64,000 nt of DNA from Hydrocarboniphaga sp. (lineage in GTDB: Bacteria > Pseudomonadota > Gammaproteobacteria > Nevskiales > Nevskiaceae), in NCBI RefSeq assembly GCF_028291725.1, contig NZ_JAQGNT010000063.1:62001-126000 (forward strand), given 5' to 3'. Below are positions 28,606 to 40,100 of this stretch, piece after piece. The translations under genes and the position numbers were made by a program. Position 1 is the first letter of the stretch, and every line of letters starts with the position of its first letter. The notes below the pieces were generated by a model. The model was not told the origin of the DNA, did not search any database, and saw only the letters and a list, made by a program, of their open reading frames with translations.

Positions 28606-28774
28606 TATCGGCAATCTCGGTCTTGGTGGACGGGCAAAGCGGGCGGCAAGATTACTCGCTAGCCGGCCCTCGGCTCAAACCTGCGTATGGACGATACCCA
28701 TCCGGGCTGGCCGGGCGATACGATCGGACCCGACAATGACCATCCTCACCCATTACCGGTCCGACGCTGCCCCG

Positions 28775-29668
28775 ATGAGCGACTCTCCTACCCCGATGTC
28801 TCCGGCCCTCTGGGACGGCCGCAATCTGAGCACGCTGTTGCCGCTCCAGGATCTCGGCGGCGACCGCTACGCCAGTCGAGCTTCGGACGGCAACGTCAAT
28901 CAACGCCTTTACGGCGGGCAGCTACTCGGCCAGGCCTTGCTCGCGGCCACCCAGACGGTTGCGCCGGAGCGCCGCGTGCACATGCTGCAGGCGACTTTCC
29001 TGCGCGGCGCAACGATCGATCACCCAACCACACTCCAGGTACAGCGTCTGCTCGACGGCAGCCGGTATTCGTCGCGGCACGTCCGCGTCTCTCAAGGCGA
29101 GCAGGCGGTGCTCGACGCCCAGGTGTCGTTCCAGGTCGCCCAGGATTCACCCCTGCACCGGCAGATCGATGCCGACCCCGTGCCCGATCCGGACGCTCTG
29201 ACCGACATGGTCGATCTGGTGCGCAATTCGCCGCAGAAGTTCGTACTGGGCACGGTGCCGCTGATCGAGAAGCATTGCGTCGAAATGCGGCCGGTCGCGC
29301 CCGAGGATTTTCTGTTCGTGGCCAACACCCAGCCGAGACTGCGCTTCTGGCTGAAGCTGCGTGAACCGCTGCCCGATACACCGGCCCTGCACGACGCGGC
29401 CGTCGCTTACCTATCGGATTATTTCATCACGTTCTGCAGCTACGGCCTCTACACCCCGATGGTCGGGATGCGCGACTACTATGTCGCGAGCCTGAATCAC
29501 GGACTGTGGTTTCACGAAAGCCCGCGCGGCGACGACTGGCTGCTGTTCGACTGCGAAAGCCCGGCGACCGGTCATCGCCGCGGGTTTGCGGTGGTGAAGA
29601 TCTTCGATCGCGCGCGGCGTCTGGTCGCGTCGGCGACGCAGCAATGCACGCTGGGTGAGCGTCAGTAA
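28775..29668 (+). CDS. tesB: Acyl-CoA thioesterase II
   Basis: The product (297 residues from ATG 28775; ATG 28736 would add 13 residues and ATG 28796 would remove 7) is a double hot-dog TesB. Family marks are RLYGGQLLGQALLAA (about 45-59), a central ARAT-like stretch, and the C-terminal LNHGLWFHESPRGDDWLLFD. It hydrolyses medium to long acyl-CoA. Its end overlaps the convergent membrane-protein gene by 7 bp. Confidence 0.93.
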   Translation: MSDSPTPMSPALWDGRNLSTLLPLQDLGGDRYASRASDGNVNQRLYGGQLLGQALLAATQTVAPERRVHMLQATFLRGATIDHPTTLQVQRLLDGSRYSSRHVRVSQGEQAVLDAQVSFQVAQDSPLHRQIDADPVPDPDALTDMVDLVRNSPQKFVLGTVPLIEKHCVEMRPVAPEDFLFVANTQPRLRFWLKLREPLPDTPALHDAAVAYLSDYFITFCSYGLYTPMVGMRDYYVASLNHGLWFHESPRGDDWLLFDCESPATGHRRGFAVVKIFDRARRLVASATQQCTLGERQ

Positions 29669-30600
29669 CTCGCTGCCGCGTGCTTGGCGCGCATCTCCAG
29701 CGCCAGATGCAGCACCAGCGCCGCGATCAGCGGCGCGATGTAGTAGACCGCGCGGAATGCCAGCAGGGCAGCCATCAGCTTGCCGTGGCCAACACTGCCG
29801 CCGAGTAGTGCGATGAACGTGCCCTCCAGCACACCGATGCCCGCCGGCAGCCGCACGATCAGGCCGCCGAGGCCGCTGGCCATGAACGCGATCATCACGG
29901 CCGCGAAAGGCACATGCGCCGGCATCAACAGAAACACCGAGGCCGAGGCCGCGCTCCAGGTCACCGCCGATAGCGCCAGCTGTAGACCGGCATATGGCAG
30001 CGACGGACACTGGAATTCAACGCCGCGGATCTGCCGCTTGCGGCCATGGAACACCGCGCAGAACGCCAGATACGCCGCGACAATGCCAATCAACAGCAAC
30101 CCGCCGCCCTGCAAGGCCGCGTGGCCCATGTGCCAGGAGGTTTTCAGCTGCGGCGGGGTGATCAGCAACAGCAGGCCGGCGAGCAGGATGAAACCGGCCC
30201 AGTTGGTCAGCACCGACAGGCCGATGATCTGCGTGGTCTGCGCTGTGCCCAGGCCATAGCGCGAATACAGCCGGTAGCGGAAACCCATGCCGCCGAGCAG
30301 CGCGCCGACGTTGAGGTTGACCGCATAGCTGACGAACGCGATCGCCAGCACCGTCGGTGTCGGGATGTCGTGCTTCACGTAGTGCCGCGACAGCAGGTCG
30401 TAGGAGCTGCAGGCCAGATACGCGATCATCGCCAGCGCGAACGCCGACGCGAGCGTCGCCACACGGTAGGCACGCAGCGACTCGCCGATCTCGACCCAGT
30501 CGAGTTCGCTGCCGCGATCGACGACGATCCAGACAACTGCGGCCAGAAACACAGCGGAGAGCAGCCATTTACCGCGGCGCCGCCAGTCAGACTTGTCCAT
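29662..30600 (-). CDS. Lysylphosphatidylglycerol synthase-type transmembrane protein (UPF0104)
   Basis: The 312-residue protein (start ATG 30600; ATG 30615 also possible) has about eight hydrophobic helices and the family pattern FVSYAVNLNVGALLGGMGFRYRLYSRYG (about residues 89-116), matching the flippase-like N-terminal part of MprF. It lacks the MprF synthase domain, so it is a stand-alone membrane protein of uncertain transport function. The 3' end overlaps the tesB stop. Confidence 0.85.
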   Translation of the reverse strand: MDKSDWRRRGKWLLSAVFLAAVVWIVVDRGSELDWVEIGESLRAYRVATLASAFALAMIAYLACSSYDLLSRHYVKHDIPTPTVLAIAFVSYAVNLNVGALLGGMGFRYRLYSRYGLGTAQTTQIIGLSVLTNWAGFILLAGLLLLITPPQLKTSWHMGHAALQGGGLLLIGIVAAYLAFCAVFHGRKRQIRGVEFQCPSLPYAGLQLALSAVTWSAASASVFLLMPAHVPFAAVMIAFMASGLGGLIVRLPAGIGVLEGTFIALLGGSVGHGKLMAALLAFRAVYYIAPLIAALVLHLALEMRAKHAAASY

Positions 30601-30698
30601 GGGCGCCAAGCACATCCGTCCGCCATTTGCCGGCAGTCTTTTGCCTGGGCACTGAATCGGGCATGAAGGCCCTGCCGCAGACAGTGCCGGACGGCCCT

Positions 30699-30722
30699 GT
30701 AGGTCGGCAATCCCTTGCCGAC
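30699..30722. repeat. Solo left arm of the GTAGGTCGGCAATCC hairpin family
   Basis: One arm (GTAGGTCGGCAATCCC then TTGCCGAC) stands alone upstream of the phosphatase gene. The bases that follow (AGGAGGCC...GCGCATCGA) resemble the spacer of complete copies, so this looks like a copy that lost its right arm. Confidence 0.8.
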
Positions 30723-30813
30723 AGGAGGCCCCGGTCGCGCATCGACGACACCGTCACCATGCCGACATTCGGGCAAGCTAGCCTGAGGCGATCACCATCC
30801 TGGAATCAGCATC

Positions 30814-32487
30814 ATGGGCCGTTCCCGCAGCAACAAGCCCCGCAAGGGACTCAGCCGCCGCGACTTCCTGACGCGCTCGGCCGTCGCCACGCTGGCACTC
30901 GGCAGTTCAGCATTCGCGCCGGCGAAAGCCGCAAGCAGCGCCGCTCCGGCGGACGCATCCTCGAACGCTTTCCAGCACGGCGTCGCGAGCGGCGATCCCT
31001 TGAGTGACCGGGTCATTCTGTGGACCCGCCTCACCACCACGTCGAGCGAAAAAATCAGCGTCGAATATCGCTGGTCCACCGATCCGATGATGCTCAGCGG
31101 GGTCAAAACCGGCACCGCCAAGACCTCGTCCGCGACCGACTACACGGTCAAGGTCGATCTCAAGAGTCTGAAACCCGGCAAGACCTACTACTACCAGTTC
31201 TCGGCGCTCGGTTATTTGTCGCCGGTCGGCCGCACGCGGACCTTGCCGACCGGCAGCCCCGGCCGCCTGCGCATCGGCGTCTCCTGCTGCGCCAGCCTGG
31301 CGCATGGCTATTTCAACGCCTATGCGCGGATCGCCGCGCGCAATGACCTCGCCGCGGTGCTGCATCTCGGCGACTACATCTACGAGTACGGCACCGGCGA
31401 ATACGGCAATGTCCGCGCGTACCAGCCGGACGACGAGATCCTGACGCTCACCGATTACCGCACGCGTCACGCACAGTACAAAACCGACGTGGATCTGCAG
31501 GAGATGCATCGCCAGCATCCGGTGATCGCGGTCTGGGACGACCATGAGACCGCCAACAATGCCTGGACCGGCGGCGCTGCGAATCACGACGAGGCAACCG
31601 AAGGAAGTTGGGATCAGCGCGTCGCCAACGCGCTGCAGGCCTACTACGAATGGATGCCGGTGCGGCACGCCAAAGATACCGATCTCAAGCTCAATTACCG
31701 GCGCTTTCAGTTCGGCGATCTGGCCGACGTGATGATGGTCGAGACGCGCCTGCTGGCGCGGGCGCAGCAGCTGCCGCCCAACCAGGGCGCGACATTCACG
31801 CAGACCGGCGATTTCGCCGACCCGAACCGCGACCTGTTCGGCAGCACCCAGGCCGACTGGCTGAGCCAGCAGCTGCGCGGCTCCGCCTGCAAGTGGAAGC
31901 TGCTCGGCCAGCAGGTGATGCTGGCGCAGCTGAAAATCCTCGGCACGCCCAACGCGACCGGCACCAGCCGTTATGTGAATCCGGACCAGTGGGACGGCTA
32001 CAACCCGGCGCGCGAGCGGCTGTTTTCGGTGCTGAAGGGCGACGAGTCCAACGCTCCGGTCGGCAACGTCGTGGTGCTGACCGGCGACATCCACAGCTCC
32101 TGGGGCGCCGACCTGACCGAAGACCCGAACAACCCGGACGTCTCCGCCGGCGGCTACGATCCCAAGACCGGCGCGGGCTCACTGGCGGTCGAGTTCGTCT
32201 CCACCTCGGTGACCTCACCCGGCCTGGATACGCTGCCCAAGCTCGCCGACGTGAGCAAGACGATCAATCCGCACTTCAAATACGCGGAGGTCACGCGGCG
32301 CGGTTATCTGTTGCTGGACGTGAAGCCGGAGCGGGTATCGGGCGAATGGTGGTATGTCGACACGATTCTCGACCCGGCCAGCACCGGCGAGACGTTTGCG
32401 GCCGCGTACAAGGTCGGCGACGGACAGAACCATCTGCAGGTGTCGTCCGAATCCTCGCCGATGAGCGGGCCGCCACCGGCACCCTGA
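30814..32487 (+). CDS. Alkaline phosphatase D (PhoD-like), Tat-exported
   Basis: The 557-residue protein begins with a twin-arginine signal (SRRDFLTRSAVATLALGSSAFA, about residues 14-35). The PhoD N-terminal beta domain follows (FQHGVASGDPLSDRVILWTR), then the metallophosphatase core: HLGDYIYEYG, VIAVWDDHETANNAW, and VVVLTGDIHSSWGADL. It would be a periplasmic metal-dependent phosphomono- or diesterase. The stop is 3 bp before a hairpin repeat. Confidence 0.93.
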   Translation: MGRSRSNKPRKGLSRRDFLTRSAVATLALGSSAFAPAKAASSAAPADASSNAFQHGVASGDPLSDRVILWTRLTTTSSEKISVEYRWSTDPMMLSGVKTGTAKTSSATDYTVKVDLKSLKPGKTYYYQFSALGYLSPVGRTRTLPTGSPGRLRIGVSCCASLAHGYFNAYARIAARNDLAAVLHLGDYIYEYGTGEYGNVRAYQPDDEILTLTDYRTRHAQYKTDVDLQEMHRQHPVIAVWDDHETANNAWTGGAANHDEATEGSWDQRVANALQAYYEWMPVRHAKDTDLKLNYRRFQFGDLADVMMVETRLLARAQQLPPNQGATFTQTGDFADPNRDLFGSTQADWLSQQLRGSACKWKLLGQQVMLAQLKILGTPNATGTSRYVNPDQWDGYNPARERLFSVLKGDESNAPVGNVVVLTGDIHSSWGADLTEDPNNPDVSAGGYDPKTGAGSLAVEFVSTSVTSPGLDTLPKLADVSKTINPHFKYAEVTRRGYLLLDVKPERVSGEWWYVDTILDPASTGETFAAAYKVGDGQNHLQVSSESSPMSGPPPAP

Positions 32488-32490
32488 CCC

Positions 32491-32569
32491 GTAGGTCGGC
32501 AATCCCTTGCCGACGTGAGGCCTCGATTGCGTATCGAAGGTGCACGTCGGCAAGGGATTGCCGACCTAC
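32491..32569. repeat. GTAGGTCGGCAATCC hairpin pair (long spacer)
   Basis: It lies between the convergent phoD-like and AraC genes. The right arm supplies the TAG stop (32566-32568) of the AraC gene, and the left arm starts 3 bp after the phosphatase stop. The spacer is in the GTGAGGCCT orientation. Confidence 0.92.
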
Positions 32570-33576
32570 GGGCGATACGCTCCCGGCCGCAGCCCGGTCC
32601 ACTGCTTGAACGCGCGGTGGAAGGCGCTGGCTTCGGCAAAACCGAGCTGGGCGGCGATGTCCGCCAGGCTGGCGTCGCTGCCGGTCAGATGCTGTACGGC
32701 CAGGTCGCGGCGCAGCGAATCCTTGATCTGGCTGAACGACACGCCCTCGCGCTCGAGCCGGCGGCGCATCGTCGTGGCGCCGATGTGGAAGACATCGGCC
32801 AGCTCGTCGAAGCCCGGCCATTCGGTCGGCGGCAACGCCATCAGATGGCGGCGAATACGCCGGCCGAGGCTGTTTTCGTCGCGGAACTTGAGGATGAAAT
32901 TCGCCGGCGCACCGCGTAGGAACTCCTGCAGGCTGCGCGGGTTCTGCACCACCGGCGCCTCCAGCAGCAGTGCGCTGAACGCGATCGAGGTGTCCGGCGC
33001 GTCGAACTCCAAAATCTCGGAAAACACGTCCCGATATTCGCGATGCCAGGCGGGCGCCGGGTAGGCGAAGCGGGCACGCAGGATCGGAATGCGCCGGCCG
33101 ATCAGCCAGCAGGCCAGGCCGTGGCTCAGCACCAGCAGGGTTTCGTGCGCGAACACCCGATCGCTGCCCGCCGCGCCCGGCACGGGCTTCAAAATCAGGC
33201 ACGCCTCCGGGCCGGATAGCTGCAGCTCGATGCGGGTGTCGTCCAGCAGGATGCCGAAAAACTGCACGATGCGGCGCAGCGCCTGGCTGAGCTTGGGCGT
33301 GTCCAGCGACAGCCGGCACAACGCAGCGAAGCTGCCCACCTTCATGCGCCGCGAATCCTGGCCGAAGAATTCGTCGTCGAGCGCGCGGGCCACAGTCAGC
33401 CACAGCGCGCCGAACGTGGCGGCGGAGACTCGCGCGCCGTCGTCAGCGAGCTGATCCGCGGCGATCCCGGTGGCGGCGCAGATCGCCTCGACGTCCGCGC
33501 CACCGCGATGCGCGGCAGCCAGCGCCTCACGCACGAAGGCGATCGAGACAGTGCCGCTGCGGGTCTGCGGGTCCAT
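32566..33576 (-). CDS. AraC family transcriptional regulator
   Basis: Start ATG 33576 (MDPQTRSG). The 336-residue protein has an arabinose-binding-like N-terminal domain ([28 protein letters not shown]) and a C-terminal AraC helix-turn-helix pair ending [35 protein letters not shown]. This is the OruR/ArgR-like group that often controls fatty-acid or amino-acid degradation. It is divergent from icmF with 99 bp between starts, so icmF is a likely target. The stop codon is provided by a repeat. Confidence 0.92.
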   Translation of the reverse strand: MDPQTRSGTVSIAFVREALAAAHRGGADVEAICAATGIAADQLADDGARVSAATFGALWLTVARALDDEFFGQDSRRMKVGSFAALCRLSLDTPKLSQALRRIVQFFGILLDDTRIELQLSGPEACLILKPVPGAAGSDRVFAHETLLVLSHGLACWLIGRRIPILRARFAYPAPAWHREYRDVFSEILEFDAPDTSIAFSALLLEAPVVQNPRSLQEFLRGAPANFILKFRDENSLGRRIRRHLMALPPTEWPGFDELADVFHIGATTMRRRLEREGVSFSQIKDSLRRDLAVQHLTGSDASLADIAAQLGFAEASAFHRAFKQWTGLRPGAYRP

Positions 33577-33675
33577 GGCGGATTCTCTCACTGCGGATGG
33601 CAGTTTTCGACATCCTCGCGCGGGGCCGGGCTTCATAAAATCAGGCGGTTAACTCACGCGCCACCTAGAGCTGCC

Positions 33676-36600
33676 ATGAACGATCTGTCGATGCACGCCA
33701 AGCCGGTCCCCTACAAGGCCAAGAACAAGGTCCGTTTTGTCACCGCCACCAGCCTGTTCGACGGCCACGACGCCACCGTCAACATCATGCGCCGTATCCT
33801 GCAGGCCACCGGCGCCGAGGTCATCCACCTCGGCCACAACCGCTCGGTCGGCGAGATCGTCAACGCGGCACTGCAGGAAGACGTGCAGGGGCTGTGCATC
33901 ACCAGCTACCAGGGCGGCCACAACGAGTTCTTCCGCTACATGGTAGACCTGCTGCGCGCCAACGGCGGCGAGAACATCAGGATCTACGGCGGCGGTGGCG
34001 GCGTGATCGTGCCGGCCGAGATCAAGGGCCTGATGGACTACGGCGTCACCCGCCTGTACTCGCCCGAAGACGGCGCGATGATGGGCCTGCAGGGCATGAT
34101 CAACGACGTGATCCAGGGCTGCGACTACGACCTCACGCCGCTGGCACCGAAGGCCGAAGACGCGATCGTCGCGCTGAAGACCGGAAACCGCCGGCACCTG
34201 GCGCAGGTGATCACCGCGATTGAAAACGGCAGCTACCCGGAGGCCGTCAAGCAAGCGATCCGCGACGCGGCAGCCGAGGTCAAGACGCCGGCGCTGGGCA
34301 TCACCGGCACCGGCGGCGCCGGCAAGTCCTCGCTGACCGACGAGCTGGTGCTGCGCATGCGCCTGGACCAGAACGACGCTTTGAAAATCGCGATCGTCTC
34401 GATCGACCCGTCGCGCAAGCGCACCGGCGGCGCGCTGCTCGGCGACCGCATCCGCATGAACGCGATCGAACCCTGGACCGAGGGGCAGAACAACATCTAC
34501 ATGCGGTCTCTTGCGACGCGCGACACCGGCAGCGAGCTGTCCGCCGCGCTGCCCGACGTGATCGCCGCCTGCAAGCTGTCGGGTTTCGACCTGATCATCG
34601 TCGAGACCTCCGGCATCGGCCAGGGCGACGCGGCGATCGTGCCCTTCGTCGATACCTCGCTGTACGTGATGACGCCGGAATTCGGCGCCGCCTCGCAGCT
34701 CGAGAAGATCGACATGCTCGACTTCGCCGATTTCATCGCGATCAACAAGTTCGATCGCAAGGGCGCGGAGGACGCATTCCGCGACGTACGCAAGCAGTAC
34801 CAGCGCAACCGCGAACTGTTCATGCAGGCGCCGGACAGCATGCCGGTGTACGGCACGATGGCCTCGCGCTTCAACGATGACGGTGTCACCGCGCTGTACC
34901 AGGCACTGGCCGTGAAGCTCGGCGCGCTCGGCCTGAAGCTGGCACCCGGCGCGCTGCCGAAAGTCACGGTCAAGGCCTCCAGCGCCGGCCGCGCCATCGT
35001 GCCGCCGGATCGCGCGCGCTATCTCGCCGACATCGCCGACAGCGTGCGCGGTTATCACAAGGACATCGCACGCCAGGCGCGTGCCGCGCGCGAGCGCCAG
35101 TCGCTGCGCGTGGTCAAGGCGATGTTCGAGGCCAGCGGCAAGCCGGCCAAGGATTTCGACGAGCTGATCTCAGCCAAGGACGGTGAACTCAGCACGCAGG
35201 CGAAGCAGCTGCTCGCGGCCTGGCCGGAACTCGTCAAGCGCTACGCGCAGGACGAGGACGTGATGAAGATCCGCGACAAGGAGATCCGCACGCGCCAGAT
35301 CAGCGAGTCGCTGTCGGGCACCAAGATCCGCAAGGTGTCCCTGCCCCGCTTTGAGGACGAAGGCGAGACGCTGCGCTTCCTGATGAAGGAAAACCTGCCA
35401 GGCTATTTCCCGTTCACCGCCGGCGTATTCCCGTTCAAGCGCGAAGGTGAAGACCCGACGCGCATGTTCGCCGGCGAAGGCGACGCCTTCCGCACCAACC
35501 GCCGCTTCAAGCGCGTCTCCGAAGGCATGCCGGCGCATCGTTTGTCGACCGCGTTCGACTCGGTGACCTTGTACGGCTGGGACCCGGACTTGCGCCCGGA
35601 CATCTACGGCAAGGTCGGCAACTCCGGCGTGTCGATCGCCAGCCTCGACGACATGAAGGTGCTGTACGACGGCTTCGACCTGTGCGCGCCGACGACCTCG
35701 GTGTCGATGACGATCAACGGCCCGGCGCCGATGATCCTGGCGATGTTCATGAATGCCGCGGTCGATCAGCAGGTCGACAAGTTCAGCACCGGCAAAGGCC
35801 GCGCGCCAACGGCCGAAGAACACGCGCAGATCAAGGCCAGGACCTTGTCCAGCGTGCGCGGCACCGTGCAGGCCGACATTCTCAAAGAGGACCAGGGCCA
35901 AAACACCTGCATTTTCAGCACCGAATTCGCGCTGAAGATGATGGGCGATATCCAGCAGTACTTTGTCGATAACAAGGTGCAGAACTTCTACTCGGTGTCG
36001 ATCTCCGGCTATCACATCGCGGAGGCCGGCGCGAACCCGATCAGCCAGCTCGCTTTCACCTTGAGCAACGGCTTCACCTACGTCGAAAGCTATCTCGCTC
36101 GCGGCATGAGCATCGACGACTTCGCGCCGAACCTGAGCTTCTTCTTCTCAAACGGCATGGACCCGGAATACACCGTGATCGGCAGAGTCGCGCGCCGCAT
36201 CTGGGCGGTGGCGATGAAGAACCGCTACGGCGGCAACGAGCGCAGCCAGAAGCTGAAGTATCACGTGCAGACCTCGGGCCGCTCGCTGCACGCGCAGGAG
36301 ATGAACTTCAACGACATCCGCACCACCTTGCAGGCACTGCTGGCGATCAACGACAACTGCAACTCGCTGCACACCAACGCCTACGACGAGGCGATCACCA
36401 CGCCGAGCGAGGAGAGCGTGCGCCGTGCGATGGCGATTCAGCTGATCATCAACCGCGAATTCGGCCTGGCCAAGAACGAGAATTCGCTTCAGGGCAGCTT
36501 CATCATCGACGAGCTGACCGACCTGGTCGAAGAAGCGGTGCTGAAGGAGTTCGAGGCCATCGCCTCGCGCGGCGGCGTGCTCGGCGCGATGGAGACCGGC

Positions 36601-36957
36601 TATCAGCGCGGCAAGATCCAGGAAGAATCGCTGTACTACGAGCACAAGAAGCACGACGGCTCGATGCCGATCATCGGCGTCAACACCTTCCGCAATCCGA
36701 ACGGCGAAGAAGGCCAGAAAGAGATCGAGTTGGCGCGCTCCACCGACGACGAGAAGCAGAGCCAGCTGCTGCGCCTCGCCGACTTCCAGAAGCTCAACGC
36801 CGCCCAAGCCCCGGCGCTGCTGCAACGGCTGCGCGACGCCGTGGTCACCGACGGCAACCTGTTCGAAGTGCTGATGGACGCGGTCCGCGTCTGCTCGCTC
36901 GGCCAGATCACGCAGACCCTGTTCGAGGTCGGCGGCCGGTATCGCCGCAATATGTAA
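33676..36957 (+). CDS. icmF: Fused isobutyryl-CoA mutase (B12-dependent, with G-protein chaperone domain)
   Basis: ATG 33676 gives 1093 residues, the normal IcmF length. Order of domains: N-terminal B12-binding domain (DGHDAT at 29-34, with the His as lower cobalt ligand), a MeaB-like GTPase (P-loop GTGGAGKSS; later NKFD), and the C-terminal mutase barrel ([32 protein letters not shown]). It interconverts isobutyryl-CoA and n-butyryl-CoA, and related enzymes act on isovaleryl/pivalyl-CoA. No cobalamin riboswitch is seen upstream. Divergent AraC regulator next door. Confidence 0.96.
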   Translation: MNDLSMHAKPVPYKAKNKVRFVTATSLFDGHDATVNIMRRILQATGAEVIHLGHNRSVGEIVNAALQEDVQGLCITSYQGGHNEFFRYMVDLLRANGGENIRIYGGGGGVIVPAEIKGLMDYGVTRLYSPEDGAMMGLQGMINDVIQGCDYDLTPLAPKAEDAIVALKTGNRRHLAQVITAIENGSYPEAVKQAIRDAAAEVKTPALGITGTGGAGKSSLTDELVLRMRLDQNDALKIAIVSIDPSRKRTGGALLGDRIRMNAIEPWTEGQNNIYMRSLATRDTGSELSAALPDVIAACKLSGFDLIIVETSGIGQGDAAIVPFVDTSLYVMTPEFGAASQLEKIDMLDFADFIAINKFDRKGAEDAFRDVRKQYQRNRELFMQAPDSMPVYGTMASRFNDDGVTALYQALAVKLGALGLKLAPGALPKVTVKASSAGRAIVPPDRARYLADIADSVRGYHKDIARQARAARERQSLRVVKAMFEASGKPAKDFDELISAKDGELSTQAKQLLAAWPELVKRYAQDEDVMKIRDKEIRTRQISESLSGTKIRKVSLPRFEDEGETLRFLMKENLPGYFPFTAGVFPFKREGEDPTRMFAGEGDAFRTNRRFKRVSEGMPAHRLSTAFDSVTLYGWDPDLRPDIYGKVGNSGVSIASLDDMKVLYDGFDLCAPTTSVSMTINGPAPMILAMFMNAAVDQQVDKFSTGKGRAPTAEEHAQIKARTLSSVRGTVQADILKEDQGQNTCIFSTEFALKMMGDIQQYFVDNKVQNFYSVSISGYHIAEAGANPISQLAFTLSNGFTYVESYLARGMSIDDFAPNLSFFFSNGMDPEYTVIGRVARRIWAVAMKNRYGGNERSQKLKYHVQTSGRSLHAQEMNFNDIRTTLQALLAINDNCNSLHTNAYDEAITTPSEESVRRAMAIQLIINREFGLAKNENSLQGSFIIDELTDLVEEAVLKEFEAIASRGGVLGAMETGYQRGKIQEESLYYEHKKHDGSMPIIGVNTFRNPNGEEGQKEIELARSTDDEKQSQLLRLADFQKLNAAQAPALLQRLRDAVVTDGNLFEVLMDAVRVCSLGQITQTLFEVGGRYRRNM

Positions 36958-36972
36958 ACGGCTTTGAATGCA

Positions 36973-37043
36973 CTGTAGGAGCGGGTCATACCCGCGACTG
37001 AGGCCATCAAGAGCACAGTCGCGGGTATGACCCGCTCCTACAG
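36973..37043. repeat. Inverted repeat of the GTAGGAGCGGGTCATACC family
   Basis: Two 27-bp arms (36973-36999 and 37017-37043) are perfect inverted copies with a 17-bp loop, in the gap between icmF and the kinase gene. The arm sequence resembles REP-type elements known in pseudomonads. It appears once in this window. Confidence 0.88.
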
Positions 37044-37149
37044 GCCCAGTGATCACGCCGGCCAACCGCTGGCAAGATCACCGCCTACCGCCCAAAATGC
37101 CGGCCGTGCACCTCCACGGTCCCGGCCTTGAACACTCGCGTCTGCCGCA

Positions 37150-40100
37150 ATGACCCAGACTGACGGACCCACGCCCAACTGGCGCGAGGCCTTCGTCGAG
37201 TTCGAGCGCCTGCTGGCGCTGGACCCGTCGGCGCAGCTCAACGAGCTCGACGCGCTGCAACGCTCCAACCCCGGCCTGTATCCGCAAGTCCACACGCTGC
37301 TGAGAGCCAACCAGCAAGCCCAGGACGGCGCCTTCATGGCGACCGAACTCGGCACCCGGCTCGGCCACCTGGACGACGAGCGCATCGCCTCCGAACTCAA
37401 GCCCGGCGAACAGATCGGTCTATATCGCCTGGAACGCCCGCTCGGCGAAGGCGGCATGGGCGAAGTCTGGCTGGCGCGGCGCGCCGACGGCCTGTTCGAG
37501 CAGCCGGTCGCGCTGAAGCTGATGCATCTGCATCTGGCACAGTCATCGGCGCGCGAACGCTTCGTCCGCGAGGGCCGCATCCTCGGCCAGCTGACCCACG
37601 GCAACGTCAGCCGCCTGCTCGACGCCGGCGTGCTGCCCGGCGGCCAGCTGTACCTCGCACTCGAATACATCGCCGGAATGCGCATCGACGTCTGGTGCGA
37701 CCAGCGCCGGCTAGCCGTGCGCGCACGGGTGCGGCTGTTCCTGCAGGTCTGCGAGGCGGTCGCCCACGCTCACGCGCACCTGGTCGTGCATCGCGACCTC
37801 AAGCCCTCGAACATCCTGGTCACCGACGACGGCGTGGTGAAACTGCTCGACTTCGGCATTGCCAAGCTGGTCGAAGACGAGCAGCACAAGACACCGGAAT
37901 CCGATCTGACCCAGGTCGGCGGCCGCGCGCTGACGCCGGACTACGCCGCGCCGGAACAGATCGAAGGCCTGGCGATCACCGTCGCCACCGACGTCTACAC
38001 GCTCGGGCTGATCCTGTATGGCCTGCTCAGCGGAGCACGGCCTTACGGCGCTGCCAGTAACGGCTCGCAACGCGAACTCGAGCGCGCGATTCTGGACATA
38101 GAGCCCAAGGCTCCAAGCGCCGCGACAACGACGCGCACCGACACCAGTGAAAGCGCCACGCTGCGCGCCACCACACCGCGCCGGCTGCGCGAAGAACTGC
38201 GCGGCGACCTCGACATCATCATCGGTAAGACGCTAAAGAAGTCGCCGACGGAACGCTATCCGACAGCACTCGCGCTGGCCGCCGACCTGCGTGCCTATCT
38301 CGACGAGCAGCCGATCAGTGCAAGGCCCGACAGCCTCGCGTATCGCAGCGCCAAGTTCATCCGTCGCCACGGCTTGAATACGCGGCGTGTGCGTATCACG
38401 TCGGCGGTGCTGATCGTCGTCGGCGTCACGCTGCTCAGCGTTGTCTGGCAATGGCAGCAACGCGAAAAGCAGCAAGCGCTGGATCAACAATCGCTACGCG
38501 CGCGCGTAGCGTTGCTCTACGACAACGGTCGCCGCGACCTGCTGGCACACAACGAGGCGCGCGCCGCGGTGTATCTAAACGAAGCCTATAAGCTTGGCGT
38601 CGACACGCCGGCGCTGCGCTACATGCTGGCGCGCGCGATGCGCGTAGTCGACGCGCAGAAGCTGCGGATTGATACCGGTACGCCAGTGATAGCGGCGCAG
38701 GCCAGCCCCGATGGCCGTTATGTGTTCGCCATCGGCGACGATCACCACCTCCGAGAATACGATCAGAACGCCGGACAACCTGTATTCGACGCGAAACTCG
38801 CCGAGCCCGACGATTTTGGCTTCAGCGTCGCGGCTGAATATAGCCCTGGCGGCAGCTTGATCTGGGTCGATTCCAATCACGCCACAGAACCCTTGCGACA
38901 GCTTCGACTGTTCGATGTGAAAGCCGAGATACCGCCGACCCGCTTGCTGCCCCTTGCGCCGAGTTACAGCACGACGCCAACGCCCGTCGACAGCCTGGAC
39001 CGTAACATCGCCTTCATCGATCGCAACGGCGCCATCCAATTGACCGATCGAAATGGAGATAAGAAAGGCGTGATCGCAGGCACATTCGTCAGCGTCAGCT
39101 TCTGCCGGGACAGCGACTTGCTCCTCGCCGGCCTGGCTAACGGCAATCTTCAGCTGCTGAGCCGCGACGGACGTCTGCAACGTACATTCAGCGGACTGCA
39201 CGGCGCAACCGTGGCGATGAGTTCGACGCCGGGCTGCGGCACCGTCGCCGCCGGTAGCGATCAAGGCAACGTGCGGACCTGGGATCGCAACAGCGGCGAT
39301 CTCTTGATGAGCGGAGGACACGGTTATCTGGTCAGTGACCTGAAGATCGACAGCAGCGCCTCGCGGCTGATGTCCCTGAGCCGCGACAGTGTCGCAGTGT
39401 GGGCGCCCCGAACCGGCGAATTGATCTATTCGGCCAAGTTTCTCGGCAGCAGCCACGATCTTGCGCAAATGAGCCCCGACGGGCAGACACTGGCGCACCT
39501 AGAAGGCGGACGCCTGTCGGTACTCGATCCCATCAGCGGAGCCGATCTGTACTCTCTGGATGGGCATTTGGGCGCGGCTTCGACATTCGCATACGACGCG
39601 TCGAGCCAACAGATCATCAGCGGCGGCGCCGACGGGGCTCTGGCGTTGTGGAGCTTGCCGACGCAGCAATTGGCCGAATTCATTCAGGGCAGCGGCGTGC
39701 CGGCGCCCGATGAAGCTCCAGTCGCGCCCGCGATTTTCAGCCACGACGGTCACTGGATATTCGCCGGCGGTGCAAATGGCGGCGGTGCGATCTGGGACGC
39801 AAAGAAACTGCTTCGCGTGACCAAGGTGCAAGCAAGCGGTACGCCGCTCAGTGCGGCCGCTTTCAGCCCTACTGACAGACTGCTGGCTATCGGCGACTGG
39901 AATCAGACGCTGCGAATCATTGACCGGAGCAGCGGCAAAATCCTGCGCACCCAGCCCGATTCGGGCGGCCGATTTTTCCTGCTCGACTTCGACGCCACCG
40001 GCCGCGTGATCTCCGGTGCAATGGCAGGTGGCCTCGCGAAACTGTGGGATGCGACTAGTGGTCAGGAACTCGCGCGCTTTCAACGCGACGAGGCGCGTGC

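Noticed and set aside
33577-33675. Cobalamin riboswitch upstream of icmF
   Set aside because: The 99-bp gap is too short, and no B12-box-like sequence was seen.
33649-35058. Minus-strand 469-codon frame opposite icmF
   Set aside because: Antisense shadow; composition is His/Asp/Arg-rich without motifs, while icmF is fully conserved on the other strand.
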